From NCBI GenBank assembly GCA_023101885.1, contig JALPQD010000125.1, positions 5,129,140 through 5,193,139 of the forward strand: a stretch of 64,000 nt of DNA, read 5' to 3'. This DNA comes from Typhlomys cinereus. Taxonomy: Eukaryota > Chordata > Mammalia > Rodentia > Platacanthomyidae. Position 1 is the stretch's first letter; each line of letters opens with the position of its first letter. A program made the position numbers and the translations under genes. Shown piece by piece: positions 1-11,835 of this stretch. A model generated the notes under the pieces. That model worked only from the letters and a program-made list of their open reading frames with translations, ran no database searches and was not told the origin of the DNA.

Positions 1-1188
1 AGGCTGAGGGCTGAACTAGTCAGTGGTTTTAAATCCAAGTGTTAAGAAGGCAGTTTGATACCATGTCCTCTCAACAAATAATACCAAAATATTCTCCCCT
101 CAGGCCTATTATTTCGCATTCATGGATTCTTAGCATGATTCACATAACCAGGTATGACTTCACTCCTGTGGAATGGATGTTGAATACAATTGGTTATCTA
201 CACAACATTCATGTCACTATTGCATCAGTGAGCACATCTGCTAGACTGGTTCTTACTGTAGCTCACAGGATTCATGGCTGGATAAAACTGATGGGATACA
301 GAGATACTTTTCATGCCATCTTTCTTTAATTCTGGCCCAGCCATTTAAAAGTAAGATACTAACCACATCTTTTCATCTCTAATTTGTTACTGTCTCCTGG
401 ATAAACTACCTCTGAACATTGACAACTGCTTTCTTTCTTCATGACCTATGTCTCTATGCTGGCCTTGTCTTCTTGAACCTCCCAGTCTCTCTTTTTGGTT
501 TGTCTTTACTTGTGGGGATTTATGCTATTTAAAGAAATTGGTAACTATAATAGAACCTATGCAAAGAAGACCGCAGCAATTCCTCCCTTGCTATATACTC
601 ATAGTTATTCTTTCTATCAAGAAATGAAGTCCTTTCTTCTCTCTTCCAAGCAGGATGGCCTTATGTACTTGCTTTGATTAACAAGAAATAAGAGAAATTC
701 CTTTGTGTGACTCCTGGAACTTTTATCCTCAATCCATCCAGTCAGCCATGTCACAAAACTCAATCCACTGCTAAGTGGTGCACAGACTATGTGGAGAAAG
801 AAAACTTCACCCAACCTCAGTGACTCTCTGTCCCAGCCTCAGCACCACACTTATTCCAGCCCTAGTGAAGATACCAGGTAAAGACTTTCCTATAAGACTT
901 GAACTGAAATCCTCATGCATTAAACTATTCTGTTGAGCTAAGCTAGCCCACTGAACTGGAAAAATATTAGACACCTCTTCTTTTCGAGTTAGTGTGCTTT
1001 ATTAAGTGATTAAGCTAATTAATGCTATTGGAAAATATGAACTACTGATGCACTGAAGACTGATAATGGCACAATCAGGCTATGCCAACAAAATTACGAT
1101 GCTAAGTGTGAAGTTATTTCTAGGGGATGAGAAAGAGAAAGCAAAATAAACAGTGGTATAAAAAATGTCATTTTAGGCTGTGATAGAG
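1..1188. other. Unannotated AT-rich DNA
   Basis: I see no repeat family, RNA gene or coding region that I can name here. The short open frames lack recognisable motifs and behave like chance frames in AT-rich sequence. Confidence 0.5.
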
Positions 1189-1205
1189 CATTTCATTTTT
1201 TTAAA

Positions 1206-1267
1206 GATTTTATTATTATTATTTATTCAATTGTGCACGTGTATGTGTGTGTGTGCGTGTATGTATA

Positions 1268-1313
<46 letters not shown>

Positions 1314-1520
1314 ACCACGGACGAATTCGGGAACCACCATGGACGCCTCCACCTCCTCCTTGTTTACTCTGCCCCGGGATTCACAGGTTCCGCCCTACCA
1401 GGACCCGAAACGCAGGCCGCCCCCGCTTCCGCCCGGCGTCTATACGTGGGGTCTAGGATCCGAATTCAGGACCTTCTGCCTTCAAGGCAGAGGCTTAACC
1501 CCTGAGCCACTTCTCCAGCC
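1206..1520 (-). mobile_element. Young B2-superfamily tRNA-derived SINE, minus strand
   Basis: Read on the minus strand, the element starts with a tRNA-like head that has an A-box-like stretch (TGGCTCAGGGG) and a B-box-like stretch (GAATTCGGATCC). A CpG-rich body follows, then a (CA)n run and a tail with AATAAATAATAATAATAAAA, TCTTT and A residues. AATAAA plus TCTTT before the A tail is the hallmark of T+ class SINEs such as B2. A target-site duplication of about 17 bp (TCATTTCAT plus a T-rich run and AAA) lies at 1189-1205 and 1521-1539, so both ends are defined. Many CpGs remain, which points to a recent insertion. L1 enzymes would have mobilised it. The family is clear by structure; I cannot assign a database name. 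Confidence 0.85.
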
Positions 1521-1539
1521 TCATTTCATATTTTTTAAA

Positions 1540-2090
1540 TACCTGCATTTTCTTACTATTTCTATAATCAAGTCCATCTAAATATAGGATGACAGCAATT
1601 TAAATTTTTTAAAATAAGCGTATCACCAGGAAACTGTAAACTACAGTAGCTTTTAATCATTGTATGATCTCTGAATGCTTCCAGCATTCCTCTGTAGACT
1701 AGCCCTTCTTTTGGTAGATTCCAATCTGCTCTGAGGTTGAAGATACAATAATTGAATAAGTTTACATATTGAGTGCCAGGTGAAGACATTCCTCATTGCA
1801 AAGTATGTTATGAAGAAATGTATCACACAGGCCTATAGAAAGTGTGACATTTATTTTGATCCTTCAAATGTGTTTTGGGTTTGCTTGATTCTTCAATCTC
1901 AGTAGAGTCTCAGAGTACAAAGCTGCCAGATGAGGGTTTTGACAGAGGAGTTACTACTATATTTAACACTCCCATTAATAAACACAGTAATTTTGTCATA
2001 CATATATGAATATTTTTCATATCCAATATAGACAGTAACATCAATATTTTTATTCATTGAGATAAACATCATAATAAGGCTGACAGGAGA
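1540..2090. other. Unannotated DNA
   Basis: AT-rich sequence with no repeat or gene that I recognise. Confidence 0.45.
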
Positions 2091-2094
2091 ATAT

Positions 2095-2250
2095 AACAGA
2101 TGAAAGTACTTGTGTAAAAACCTGGCAACCAGAATTTAATTCCTGGAGGCTACAAGGTAGAAGACAGCCAACTTCCAAAAGCTGCCTTCTGACCTCTATG
2201 TGTGCTACGGCACAGGAGTGCTCCTCTTTTGTACCCCCAATAAGAGTAGA
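2095..2250 (+). mobile_element. Decayed B2/B3-type SINE fragment
   Basis: The segment has the order seen in the body of B3/B2 elements: a phrase like 'AATTCCTGGAGGCTAC', then 'CTTCTGACCTCTATGTGTG', then a CA-rich end near a GGCACA motif. The tRNA-like head is barely preserved. The match is by recognition of the family body only, so boundaries are approximate. Confidence 0.5.
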
Positions 2251-2254
2251 ATAT

Positions 2255-3305
2255 TTAATGAGATACATTCCATAAATTATATTCATATATCTGATAAACT
2301 GAAACAGCATTAAGGATGTTTGCTTTAAAGTGAAAGAAAACACGAGTAAGACCCACTACCTAGACTGACTTCCTCCTTGCTCATGAAACTGCATCAGTAA
2401 CATGGGGTTAAACAGGTGCAGCTGCTGGTTTCAACAGTATAATGATCACTATTAATTCTTTATGGCAAATCTTGCCTTTGGGTCTCAAAGCTTTAGTAAA
2501 ATAAGACTATTTCTCAAACAGGGGATCTGGTGGAGGGAGGAAAATGGTATTTTTTATTTTAAAAATGGTTTTAAATCTGTCGACAATCTGAAATTACTGA
2601 GGCTTTGGGATGATATTTGCTAGAAGAAAGGCAGACAGAAAGATTTCATTTGTTTTTAATTTTATTGGCTGTCTTTGACATTCTGGGGAACATCAATTGG
2701 CAAAGGTGATTTTGTTGATCAATAGGGCAGAAGAAGAGCTCAGAGTTGCAATTAACATGTTATTGTACAAATCAAAGGAACAGTGCAAAACAATTTGTTC
2801 AGCTTGTCACCAGGCCTGGGCAGTCAGTGTGTGGACAATGAGGGAGATGGGAAATAGGAATAGAAAAGCAAGTAAGTCTAAACACAGAGGCTTTTGTTTC
2901 CTTTCTTTCTTGTTTGGTGCTAGCCAGCATATCTGTCTGACAGCTTCACAGCAGGGGACATAGATCAATTATGCATTGTTTCTTGCTTTTGTAAGCAACC
3001 CTCAGAAAAATTTAAAGAGCCTGCTTGCTCAATTGTTTGGATTATTTATAGTTTTTCATATTATATGCAATATCTTCAGTATAATTGGAGTAGATACAGT
3101 TAATATAATAGATCTATTGTACATACAAGTTCATTTCCAGTGTTTTAGCAGTAGCCAGGCACAAATACCTACATAGTCATTGACTTCCCTTTACAAGATT
3201 TAAAGCAGATTAAAAAAGTTCACAAAGCTGTGGAACAATGCAGAGTACAATCAGAAGTGGCCATAAGATAAACTTTGTTGTAATTATTTCTCTCTGATCT
3301 TGAGA
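2255..3305. other. Unannotated AT-rich DNA
   Basis: No repeat family or gene could be supported. Open frames here are short and lack motifs. Confidence 0.45.
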
Positions 3306-3309
3306 GGGC

Positions 3310-3825
3310 TATTAGGATTTTTTTTTACAGTTTTTTATTCTTTTCGAGTTTCATACCTGAATACACTGAATTTAGTACATTTTCACACCTTAATCTCCAA
3401 TTCCATCCCTCTGCATAACCCATTACAATATTTCTTCTTTCCTACCAATCTCCATCCTATTTTCATGTCTTTTTCACATGTGTGTTCTATGAGTTCCATG
3501 TGGTTTGCTTTCAATGGCATGTGCTTGAGCACTTGCTATAGCATGAATCATCTATCAGTGGGTATACAGTTGAGTAGAGAATCTTCCATCCCTACATGCA
3601 GCATTAACCCTCATCAATCTCTCAAAAGGTGTGGAATCTCTTGAGATCTTTCCCCTTCCATGATGAATTTTTGATAGGATGAATACCATGCAGGTCTTGT
3701 GGAAGTATACATAGCTTCAGTGAAATCATGGATGCAACAGTCCTGTCATGTTCAGAAGATATTCTTAGTCACCTCATTGATGAAGTACATAGAAGATGTT
3801 TGGTGAACTCTCTCTTATTTTTACA
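3310..3825 (-). mobile_element. Old L1 3' UTR remnant, minus strand
   Basis: The stretch reads as the reverse complement of an old rodent L1 (Lx-like) 3' UTR. It starts with a T-rich end and includes the section about the 'ATGGATGCAACAGTCCTGTC' and 'GTTCAGAAGA' motifs, which recur in old rodent L1 3' UTRs. No ORF2 sequence is attached. It is more diverged than the dominant L1 family in this window. Confidence 0.55.
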
Positions 3826-3982
3826 GAAACTGGTCTAAACCCATGTTCTAATTTGATAGATCAATGTCCTGAGACAAGTTCCTTAATTTGATGAGTAAAA
3901 CTGGGCAATAATAGTATTCTTTCATGAGATGCTTAAAACAGTCAAATGAAAATCTGTGTCTGAAATTTTCATCTTCACATAC

Positions 3983-4030
3983 AGAGAGAGAGAGAGAAAG
4001 AGAGAGAGAGAAAGACAAAAGAGAAAAAGA
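3983..4030. repeat. (GA)n purine tract
   Basis: Near-perfect GAGA/GAAA run. A second, cleaner (GA)n run lies at 4112-4147. Confidence 0.9.
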
Positions 4031-4111
4031 TAGAATACATATTATTTAATCACATGAAGTTGTTTTGACCTTGGAAATTTGGCTTGAAGAATGAGAGAAA
4101 TACCATCTGAA

Positions 4112-4147
<36 letters not shown>
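4112..4147. repeat. (GA)n microsatellite
   Basis: Uninterrupted GA dinucleotides over about 36 bp, expected to vary in length between individuals. Confidence 0.95.
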
Positions 4148-4152
<5 letters not shown>

Positions 4153-5025
4153 TAAAGGTGGAATTACTTCTTAGCATACTTGTGATGGCTAGTGCTAATT
4201 GATATCTAGGAACCAGGTCTTCAGGCCATCCTGACAGGTATTTTCTCAGGGTAACCATGTTAAATGACAAGGTTAAGGTGATCTCTCATCATATTTATGC
4301 ATGATTTTTTTATTTTTTTATTTATTTCTTTATTTATATTTTCCCAATCATACAAACTTAATAGGTACCCTGTCCCCTCCCTCACTCCATTCCTCCCTGG
4401 TCCCCATTGCTCCCTCCCCTCTTTTCCCCGTCCTTTCACACCCTTCCCTCCCTTTCTCGCAGTGCCCTCCCCCCCCCAATCCCTGGAGCATCCTTTAGTG
4501 TGAATCTCAAACTTCCCTCGGAGTCCTCAACTCTAATGAGGTATAAGGACTCAGTAGCATTGCCTAGAGCCCTTTCTTGTATGGGAACACTATTGTGGCT
4601 GTTAATCCCTTGCCTCTAAGGATCCTAGTACCTGTGACCATGCTAGACTTTGGGGGGGGTCATTCATATGTCAGTCATTGCGCAGGTCATGCAAAGACCT
4701 ATTATGGTTACTGCTGCCCTAACTTGTGTGGAGTATCTTGCATATCATTGCTCCTACCCATCTTTAGGTTCTTACAATCTTACCACCCCCTCTTCTGCAA
4801 ATTTCCCTGAATTTTAGGATGGGGAGAGATTTGGCTGGTCTGGTTCCGGGTGATTAATGTAGGTTCTCTGATGTTCTGAACTATGGTTTGTTGTTTTTTT
4901 CAGTTTTGCTGTTCCTTCACCACCTTTGACTCTATTCTGATGGGTATTGGATGTCACCTCCTAGCCAGAGATAAAAGGCTGTTAAAATGGAGTCTTACTA
5001 TAAGAGTAGATTCAAAGGTAGATAA

Positions 5026-5402
5026 TGGAGTTAGTCTGCATGGCTTAAGGGAACAAGAGGTTTATTTCCTTACAATAGTCCAGTTGCAGTTCTTAGTCCA
5101 GCTTGATGGGAGAGCATGAACCAACAGTAAGGCCGAGGGAAGTGGCCACACCATCACCACATAATGGCTGAGAGATGGACAATCCTTACTTGCCAGACCA
5201 GCAGAAGGATGCCAACTCTCTCAACCAGCTCTCTGTGATTTATCCAGGGCCTAATCCCACACACCATGGGCTGGGTCTTCCCCATGAGCTAGACAATCTC
5301 CTTCAGGTTTGCTCTGGGCTTAAATCAACCATCAATTCTCCACAACTGTGCCCAGAGCCCAAACCCTCAACAGTCAAATTGACACCTGTGCTTAAATACA
5401 AC
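5026..5402 (-). repeat. LTR copy 1 (3' LTR in element orientation)
   Basis: Direct repeat partner of 6551-6962. The plus-strand end starts TGGAGTTAGTCTGCATGG, against TGCAGTTAGCCTGCATGG in the other copy. It lacks about 20 bp near its start that the other copy has, so the two LTRs have diverged since insertion. Confidence 0.65.
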
Positions 5403-5639
5403 ACTCCACCTCTTGTCAACTTGACACAAAAACAGTAGCACTCTTAAACTGTAACTTTTCCTTGTTCCCACAGATTTTAAAATATAAATACATTCCACGG
5501 ACAATTTAAAATGTTCTCATTAAAACTTCAGTTCCAGCATTTTAAAAGGGTATTAAATCAGAATAAGTACTTTAAACCAAATAAAACATGAAAACAGAAG
5601 GATCTTGATACAATAAGAAACATTTAAATTAAGATCAAA

Positions 5640-6440
5640 GTCCAGAAATTACCGCATCATGTACTTTAGTGTCCATCTTCTGTTGCTCATCATGTAATCA
5701 CGGTGGCTCAAAGATTTCAGGAATTTCCAGTCCCTGTTTGCAGTTTGAAGTTGTAAAAGCAGAGTTCCTTTGATCCAGGCTGAATTTCCACTCGCAGCAG
5801 TCCTCAGCATACATCCCATGGTCCTGGCATCTCCAACAGTCTGGGTTCATCTCTACAGCTATAAGCTTCACCTTCTCTTGCAGGACTCTATGCCTGCCAC
5901 TTGGTGCCAAGCTTTTGCTGCTCTTCATGAACCCTTCAGCGGTACACCAAAACCAGTATCACCTGAGGAACGCTGCGAGGTTGAAACAGAGCTTAGTCCA
6001 CGGAAGCTACAGCTGTACCAAATCTTGTGCTCTGATGCTGGAAAAGCCTATTCCAGGCAGCCAAATTTCCAAAAGGCAAGAAACAGCTTTGACCAGGGCT
6101 TTTGGCCCCTGAGGGAATCTGGATTTTCAAAACGCAAACTTGCCATACAATGATTTTTGCATTTTCCACCGTCCCAGTACAGGTCACTAGGTTTTCCTTC
6201 ACTGATATTTATTTCTCCAATAGCAGCAGATATTCTGCTACCTGCCCTTTTCACATCCAGAGCTTCACGGCCACCAACACAGCACTCCTTTGTCAAGCAA
6301 ACCAGTATATTTTCTTTAAATTCAACTTTGCCAAAATCCTCGTTCACCTCATCACAAATTGGGCCCAAATAATCCATAACTCTCTCAGCACTGACATTGG
6401 CCCCTAAACTCTGAAGAATGGTATTGGTAATCCACAAAGT
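5640..6440 (-). pseudogene. Degraded coding-like interior of the LTR element
   Basis: Two minus-strand open stretches (6437-6048 and 5928-5698) lie in different frames, separated by stops, so nothing intact remains. The second contains a C-W-R-C-x9-C arrangement at 5838-5797. Its spacing matches a retroviral or retrotransposon CCHC zinc knuckle, except that methionine sits where the zinc-binding histidine should be. This suggests a decayed gag-like interior, in the same orientation as the LTRs. A captured host transcript is the alternative. I do not recognise the first open stretch, so the gag reading is weak. Confidence 0.35.
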
Positions 6441-6550
6441 GAAAAATCTTCAATATTTCCATCTTTACCCAATGAAATCATTCAAAACCCACAAAATCCA
6501 TATAGTCAAATTTATCAATAACACCCCACTTCCTGGGTAACACATTCTGT

Positions 6551-6962
6551 TGCAGTTAGCCTGCATGGTTGCTGATAAATGACCATCAAATGGCTTAAAG
6601 GAGCAAGGGGTTTATTTCCTTGCAATCCAGTTACAATTCTTAGTCCAGCTTGATGGGAGAGCATGCACCAACACAAGGGCAAAGGGAACTGGCCATATTG
6701 TCACCACATAATGGCTGAGAGATGGATAGTCCTTACTTGCCAGAGCAGCATGTCTGGCCAAGTGAAAAAAAGGATGCCACCTCTCTCAACCAACTCCATG
6801 ATTTATTCCAGGTCCTAGTCCACCCACCATGGGCTTGGTCTTCCCCATCAGCTAGACAAGGTCCTTCAGGTTTGCTCTGGGCTTAACTCAACCACTAATT
6901 CTCTACGAATGTGCCCAGAGCTCAAACCCTCAACAGTCAAGTTGACACCTGTGCTTAACTAT
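6551..6962 (-). repeat. LTR copy 2 (5' LTR in element orientation)
   Basis: Longer partner of the direct repeat at 5026-5402. On the minus strand it ends with GGAAATAAACCCCTTGCTCC and a further 45 bp or so. It abuts the resumed L1 3' UTR. Confidence 0.65.
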
Positions 6963-9900
6963 GAGAGTAGATGAAGTAAGAGTAGGAGACTGCGGTGAAA
7001 GGGGGGGGGGTCACTTTCCGATTTGCAGGATTATTACCATCTATCTTCAAGACTCTATGCCCTCCTTGACTGATGAGATCGAACCCTCTCAGTTGCAAGT
7101 GGCCAGGAAGGAAAGTGAATGAGCTTAACCAGATGTCTCACTATTTACATGCAGTACTTGATGGTGACCTATTTTCTCTGCTGTAGGATAATTCCCTCTT
7201 TCCTTATTTGGAGGGGGGCTCCTTCCCCTTCCCTCCTGTTTATAATTTTTGCAATTACTATAGGTGTTACAGAGATTTATCTTTGAATATGTACTAAGTG
7301 GGTTTGGTACTAGGATCCACCTATTAGGGAATATATACGACACTTAATTTTCGATGTCTTGGATACTTCATTCAATATATTTTTTTCTAATTCCATCCAT
7401 TTCCCAGCAAATTTCATTAATTCATCATTTTGATGGCTGAGTAGTATTCCATTGTATAAATGTACCACATTTTTTCTTATCCACTACTCAACTGTAGGGC
7501 ATTTGGGTTGATTCCATGACTTTGCTATTGTAAATAGTGCTGCTATGAACATGGTAGTGCTTATGCCATTGAGATGAATTTTTGCCTTATGGGGGACTAT
7601 TTCTAAAGTGGATTAGCAGGTTCATATGGCATTTCAATCTTGAACTTTTAAAAAAATCACCAAACTGATCACCAGAGTAGTTGTATAAGCCTGCATTCCA
7701 ACCAGCAATGAAGGAGAGTTCCCTTCTTGCCACATCCTCTCCAGCATTTGGCAATGTCTGTATTGTGGATTTTTTCCATCCTGACCAGGGTGAGATGAAT
7801 CTCAGGGAGGTTTTAATTTGCATTTCCCTGATGGCTAAGGATGTGGAGCGTTTTTAAAGATGTTTGATAGATATTTCAATTTCTTCCCTGGTAAAGTTTC
7901 TTTTGAGTTCCAAGGCCCATTTTTTAATTAGGCCATTTATTTACTTGGTATTTAGTTTTCTAAGTTCTCTGTATACTCTGGATAATAGAGCTCTATCAGA
8001 TATGTGGTTAGTGAAGATTTTCTCCCATTCTGAGGGTTGCCTTTTGCTTGGATTACAACCTCTTTTTCTGAACAGAAGCTCTTTAATTTCATAAGATCCC
8101 ATTTGTTGAGTGTTGGTTCTAGTAACTGTGCTAAGGGATTTCTGTTTAGGAGCTTTTGGCCTAGTCCAATCAGCTTGAGAGAGTTGCCTTCATTTTACCT
8201 AGGGTTTTTATAGTCTCTGGTCTAATATTGAGGTCTTTGGTCAATTTGGAATTAACTCTTATACATGGTGACAAGTACAGTTTTAATCTTCTGCATGTTG
8301 ATATCCAGTTTTGTCAGCACCATTTGTTGAAGATGCTGTTCTTTTTCCATTGGATTTTTTTTTGGCCTTTTTGTGAAAGATCAAATGGCTATAATGGTGT
8401 GGGCTTATATCTGGGTCTTCAACCCTTTTGCATTGATCTACATGTCTATTTTGGAGCCAGTACCAGGCTGTTTTAATTACTATGGATTTGTAGTATAGAT
8501 TAAGGTTTAGTATGGTGATACCTCCAGCAATGTTTTTGTTACTCAGGATTTCTTTTGCTATCCTGTGTCTTTTATGCTTCTATATGAATTTTGAGATTGT
8601 TTGGGCAATTTCTTTAAAGAATTGCTTTGGGATTTTGATTGGTATAGCATTGAATCTGTATATTGCTTTTGGTAGGCTGGTCATTTTTATGATATTGATT
8701 CTGTCAATCCAGGAACATGGGAGATCTTTTGACCTTCTGGTGTCTTCTGCAATTTCTTTCTTTAGGGTTTTAAAGTTTTCATTGTAAAGGTCTCTTACTT
8801 CCTTGGTTAAGTTTATACCAAGGTATTTCATTTTTTAAGGGGCTATAGTAAATGGGATTGTTTCTCTCAGGGCCTTTTCACTTCTTTCATACAGGAATGC
8901 CAATGATTTTTATACATTTATTTTATATCCTGCTACCTTGCTGAATTTCTGCATTAGTTCCAGGAGTTTCCTGGTTGAGTTTTTGGGATCACTCAGGTAT
9001 AAGATCATGTCATCTGCAAACAGAGGTAACTTGACTTCTTCCTTGCAGATTTGAATCCCGTTTATGTCCCTTTCTTGTCTTATGGCTCCAGCTAAGACTT
9101 CAAGTACAATATTGAATAGAAGTGGTGAGAGTGGACAGCCTTGTCTATTTCCTGATTGAAGTGGGAATGCTTCAAGTTTTTCCCCATTGAGTATAATCCT
9201 TGCTGTTGGCTTCTTGAATACAGCTTTTATTATGTTGATAAAAGTTCCTTCCATACCAACTATCTCTGGGATTTTGATCATAAAGGGCTGTTGGATCTTG
9301 TTAAAAACTTTTTCTGCATCTATTGAGAGTATCATGTGGTTTTGGATTTTGGACTGGTTTATATGGTGAATTACATTTATTGATTTGTGTATGTTGAACC
9401 AACCTTGTGTGCCAGGGATAAAGCCTACTTGATCCCCGTGGATGATATTTTTGATATGTTTTTGAATCCGATTTGCTAAGACTTTTTTTGAGATCTTTAC
9501 ATCTGTGTTCATCAAAGAGATTTATTTTATAAGTTTATCGTTATTAGGTTGTGGGATTAATATGATATTAGCTTCATAGAAGGAATTTGGTAGTGTTCCT
9601 TCTTTTGCTATTTGATGGAACAGCTTAAGGAATATTAGTATTAGTTGTTCCTTAAATGTCTGATAGAACTTTGTGCTGAAACTTGTCTGGGACACTTTTT
9701 TCATGGGAAGATTCAAGATTATTTCATAGATATCCTCATATGTTATAGGACTATTTAAATAATTCAAAACTTCCTGATTCAATTTTGCTAAGTTTTGCTT
9801 ACTTAGGAATTCATCCATTTTTTTTGTGTTATCAAATTTCACAGAGTATAAATTTTTGAAATGTGATCTTGTAATTCTCTGAATTTCTTTGGTATCAGTA

Positions 9901-10897
9901 GTGATAACTCCATTTTCATTTCTAATTTTGTTAATTTGATTTTTCTCTCTCTTGATTTTGGTTAATTTAGCTAAGATGTATCAATCTTGTTGATTTTTTC
10001 AAAGAATCAACTTTATGAATGGTTGGTTCTTTGTATCGTTTCCCTTATCTCAATTTTGGATATTTCTCCTGTGACTTTGCTAATCTCCTCTCTTCTATTG
10101 GTTTTGGGATTGGATTGCTCTGTGTCTCTAAAGCTTTAAGCTGCATTGTTAAGTTATTTATTTGTGATGTTTCTATTTTTTGATATAGGCATTAGGAGCT
10201 ATAAACATACCTCTTAGGAAGGCTTTCATTGGGTCCCAATGATTTTGATATGTTGTACTTTCATTGTCCTTCGCTTCCAGGAAATCTTGAATTTCCTTTA
10301 TGATTTCTTCCTGAATACAATTCTCATTCAGCATCATCATGTTTAGTTTCCAGGAGTTAGTGTATTTTCTGCTGCTTGTTATGCCCTGGATGTCAAGCTT
10401 TAGACCACAGTGTTCTGATAGGGTTCAGGCTAGAATTTCAGCTTTTCTGTATATGTGGAGACTGGTTTTGTGATCCAAATATGTGGTCTATTTTGGAGAA
10501 AGTTCTGTGTGCTGCTGAGAAAAATGTGTATTCTTTGGTGTGTGGATGGAAAGTTCAAATAGAAGTCTGTAAGGTCCATTTCAGTAAGGGTTTGATTAAG
10601 TTCCAATGTGTCTCTGGTAAGTGTTTGACCTGTTGATCTATCCTACATTGAGAGGGCAGTATTGAAGTCCCCAAGAATTATAATTTTGTGGTTGATTTCT
10701 TGCTTTAGATGCTGTAGCATTTGCTTAATGAATGTGGAAGAATTCATATTAGGTACATATATATTCAGTATCGTGAAGTCTTCCTGGTGAATTGTACCTG
10801 TGTCTCTTATGATTTTTTTTGTTTGAAGTACACATTGTCTGATAGCATAGTGACTACCCCTGCCTGTTTCTTGGTGCCATTAGCTTGCAGAATTTTT

Positions 10898-11471
10898 TTA
10901 AACATTTTTTTATTATTTTTCCGCTCATACAAACTTAATAGGTACACCGGTTCCCTCCCTCCCCCAACCCCCCTGCTCTCCCTCCGCTCACCCCTCCCTC
11001 CCCATCCCCATCTCCCAGTCCCTCCCCCCCCTAAACCCCGGACAATCCTTTTTTTTTTTTTTAAACATTTTTTATTATCTCCGCTCATACAAGCTTAATA
11101 GGTACATCAGTTCCCTTCCTCCCTCCTCCTCCCCCCAACCCCCCTGCTCATCCTCCCCTCACCCCTCCCTCCCCACCTTCCAGTGCCTCCCCTCCCCCAA
11201 TCCCCGGAGAATCCTTTAATGTGCATGCCAAACTCTTCTCTTGGTCCTCATCTCCGATGACGTACAAGGACCCAACGGCATTTCCCTGAACCCTTTCCTT
11301 TGTTCCCCTTAAGCATAGGAACACTATTTTGGCTGTCAATCCCTTGCCTCCAAGGATCTTGGTGCTTTTAGCAAATGCTAGACTTTGTGGGGTCAATAGT
11401 GTGTTGGACATTGTGCAGGGCATGCAAAGTCCAATTATGATTGCTTCGGCCCTAACTTGTGTGGAGTATTT
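10898..11471 (-). mobile_element. Tandem pair of L1 3' ends inserted in ORF2
   Basis: A 17-bp target-site duplication TAGCTTGCAGAATTTTT (10881-10897 and 11472-11488) encloses two same-orientation L1 3' ends. The first (about 10898-11049) and second (about 11050-11471) each have a T-rich tail with 'TTAAACATTTTTTATTAT' followed by 'CCGCTCATACAA'. ORF2 of the host L1 resumes after the second duplicate. Both contain the pyrimidine-rich complement of the purine tract typical of this L1 family. The single enclosing duplication suggests that one event, or a nested event at the A tail, delivered both. Confidence 0.85.
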
Positions 11472-11574
11472 TAGCTTGCAGAATTTTTGACCAGCCTTTT
11501 ATTTTTAGGATGTGCCTATCTTTTGTGGTGAGATGGGTTTCCTGCAGGCAGCAGATTGATGGGTTGTGCTTTTT

Positions 11575-11835
11575 TTTTTTTTATTATTATTTATTCAACT
11601 GTGTGTATGTGCGCGCGTGTCTGTGTGTGTGTGTAGAACCACGGACGAATTCGCGAACCACCATGGACGCCTCCACCTCCTTCTGCCCGGGGATTCACAG
11701 GCTCCGCCCTACCAGGACCAGAAGCGCAGGCCGCCCCCGCTTCCCTCTGGCGTCTATACGTGGGATCTGGGATCCGAACTCGGGACCTTCCGCCTGCAAG
11801 GCGGAGGCTTAACCCCTGAGCCACCTCTCCAGCCC
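11575..11835 (-). mobile_element. Young B2-superfamily tRNA-derived SINE in L1 ORF2
   Basis: Same subfamily as the copy at 1206-1520, with the same CpG-rich body and tRNA-like head (A-box-like TGGCTCAGGGG, B-box-like GAGTTCGGATCC). The tail has AATAAATAATAATAAA and A residues. The 14-bp target-site duplication GGGTTGTGCTTTTT is perfect (11561-11574 and 11836-11849). It interrupts ORF2 within the first 40 or so codons of the endonuclease. High CpG content and the perfect duplication point to a recent insertion. Confidence 0.9.

Larger units (their letters stand above)
5026..6962 (-). mobile_element. LTR retroelement inserted in the L1 3' UTR, minus strand
   Basis: Two direct repeats of about 375-410 bp (5026-5402 and 6551-6962) flank a 1.15-kb interior. 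They share long collinear stretches, for example the section around 'AGTCCAGCTTGATGGGAGAG' and the end around 'CAACAGTCAA'. Read on the minus strand each repeat has AATAAA about 45 bp before its end, which fits a polyadenylation site in an LTR and sets the orientation. The hosting L1 3' UTR resumes exactly after the second repeat, with a short GTAGAT duplicate at 5018-5023 and 6967-6972. The repeats resemble rodent MaLR-type LTRs, but the family name is a guess. Confidence 0.7.

Noticed and set aside
1455..1470. GGATCCGAATTC looks like a cloning polylinker (BamHI/EcoRI sites)
   Set aside because: It is the B-box region of the SINE. The same stretch at 11760-11775 has GGATCCGAACTC, and both elements have genomic target duplications.
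1180..1581. 133-codon frame rich in Cys, Val and Pro
   Set aside because: It translates the (GT)n run and body of an antisense SINE. Similar Cys/Val frames at 28806-29141 and 60036-60245 have the same cause.
11746..11824. Possible functional tRNA gene (A and B boxes present)
   Set aside because: The boxes belong to the head of a tRNA-derived SINE. A complete cloverleaf with an acceptor stem could not be traced, and the sequence runs on into the SINE body.
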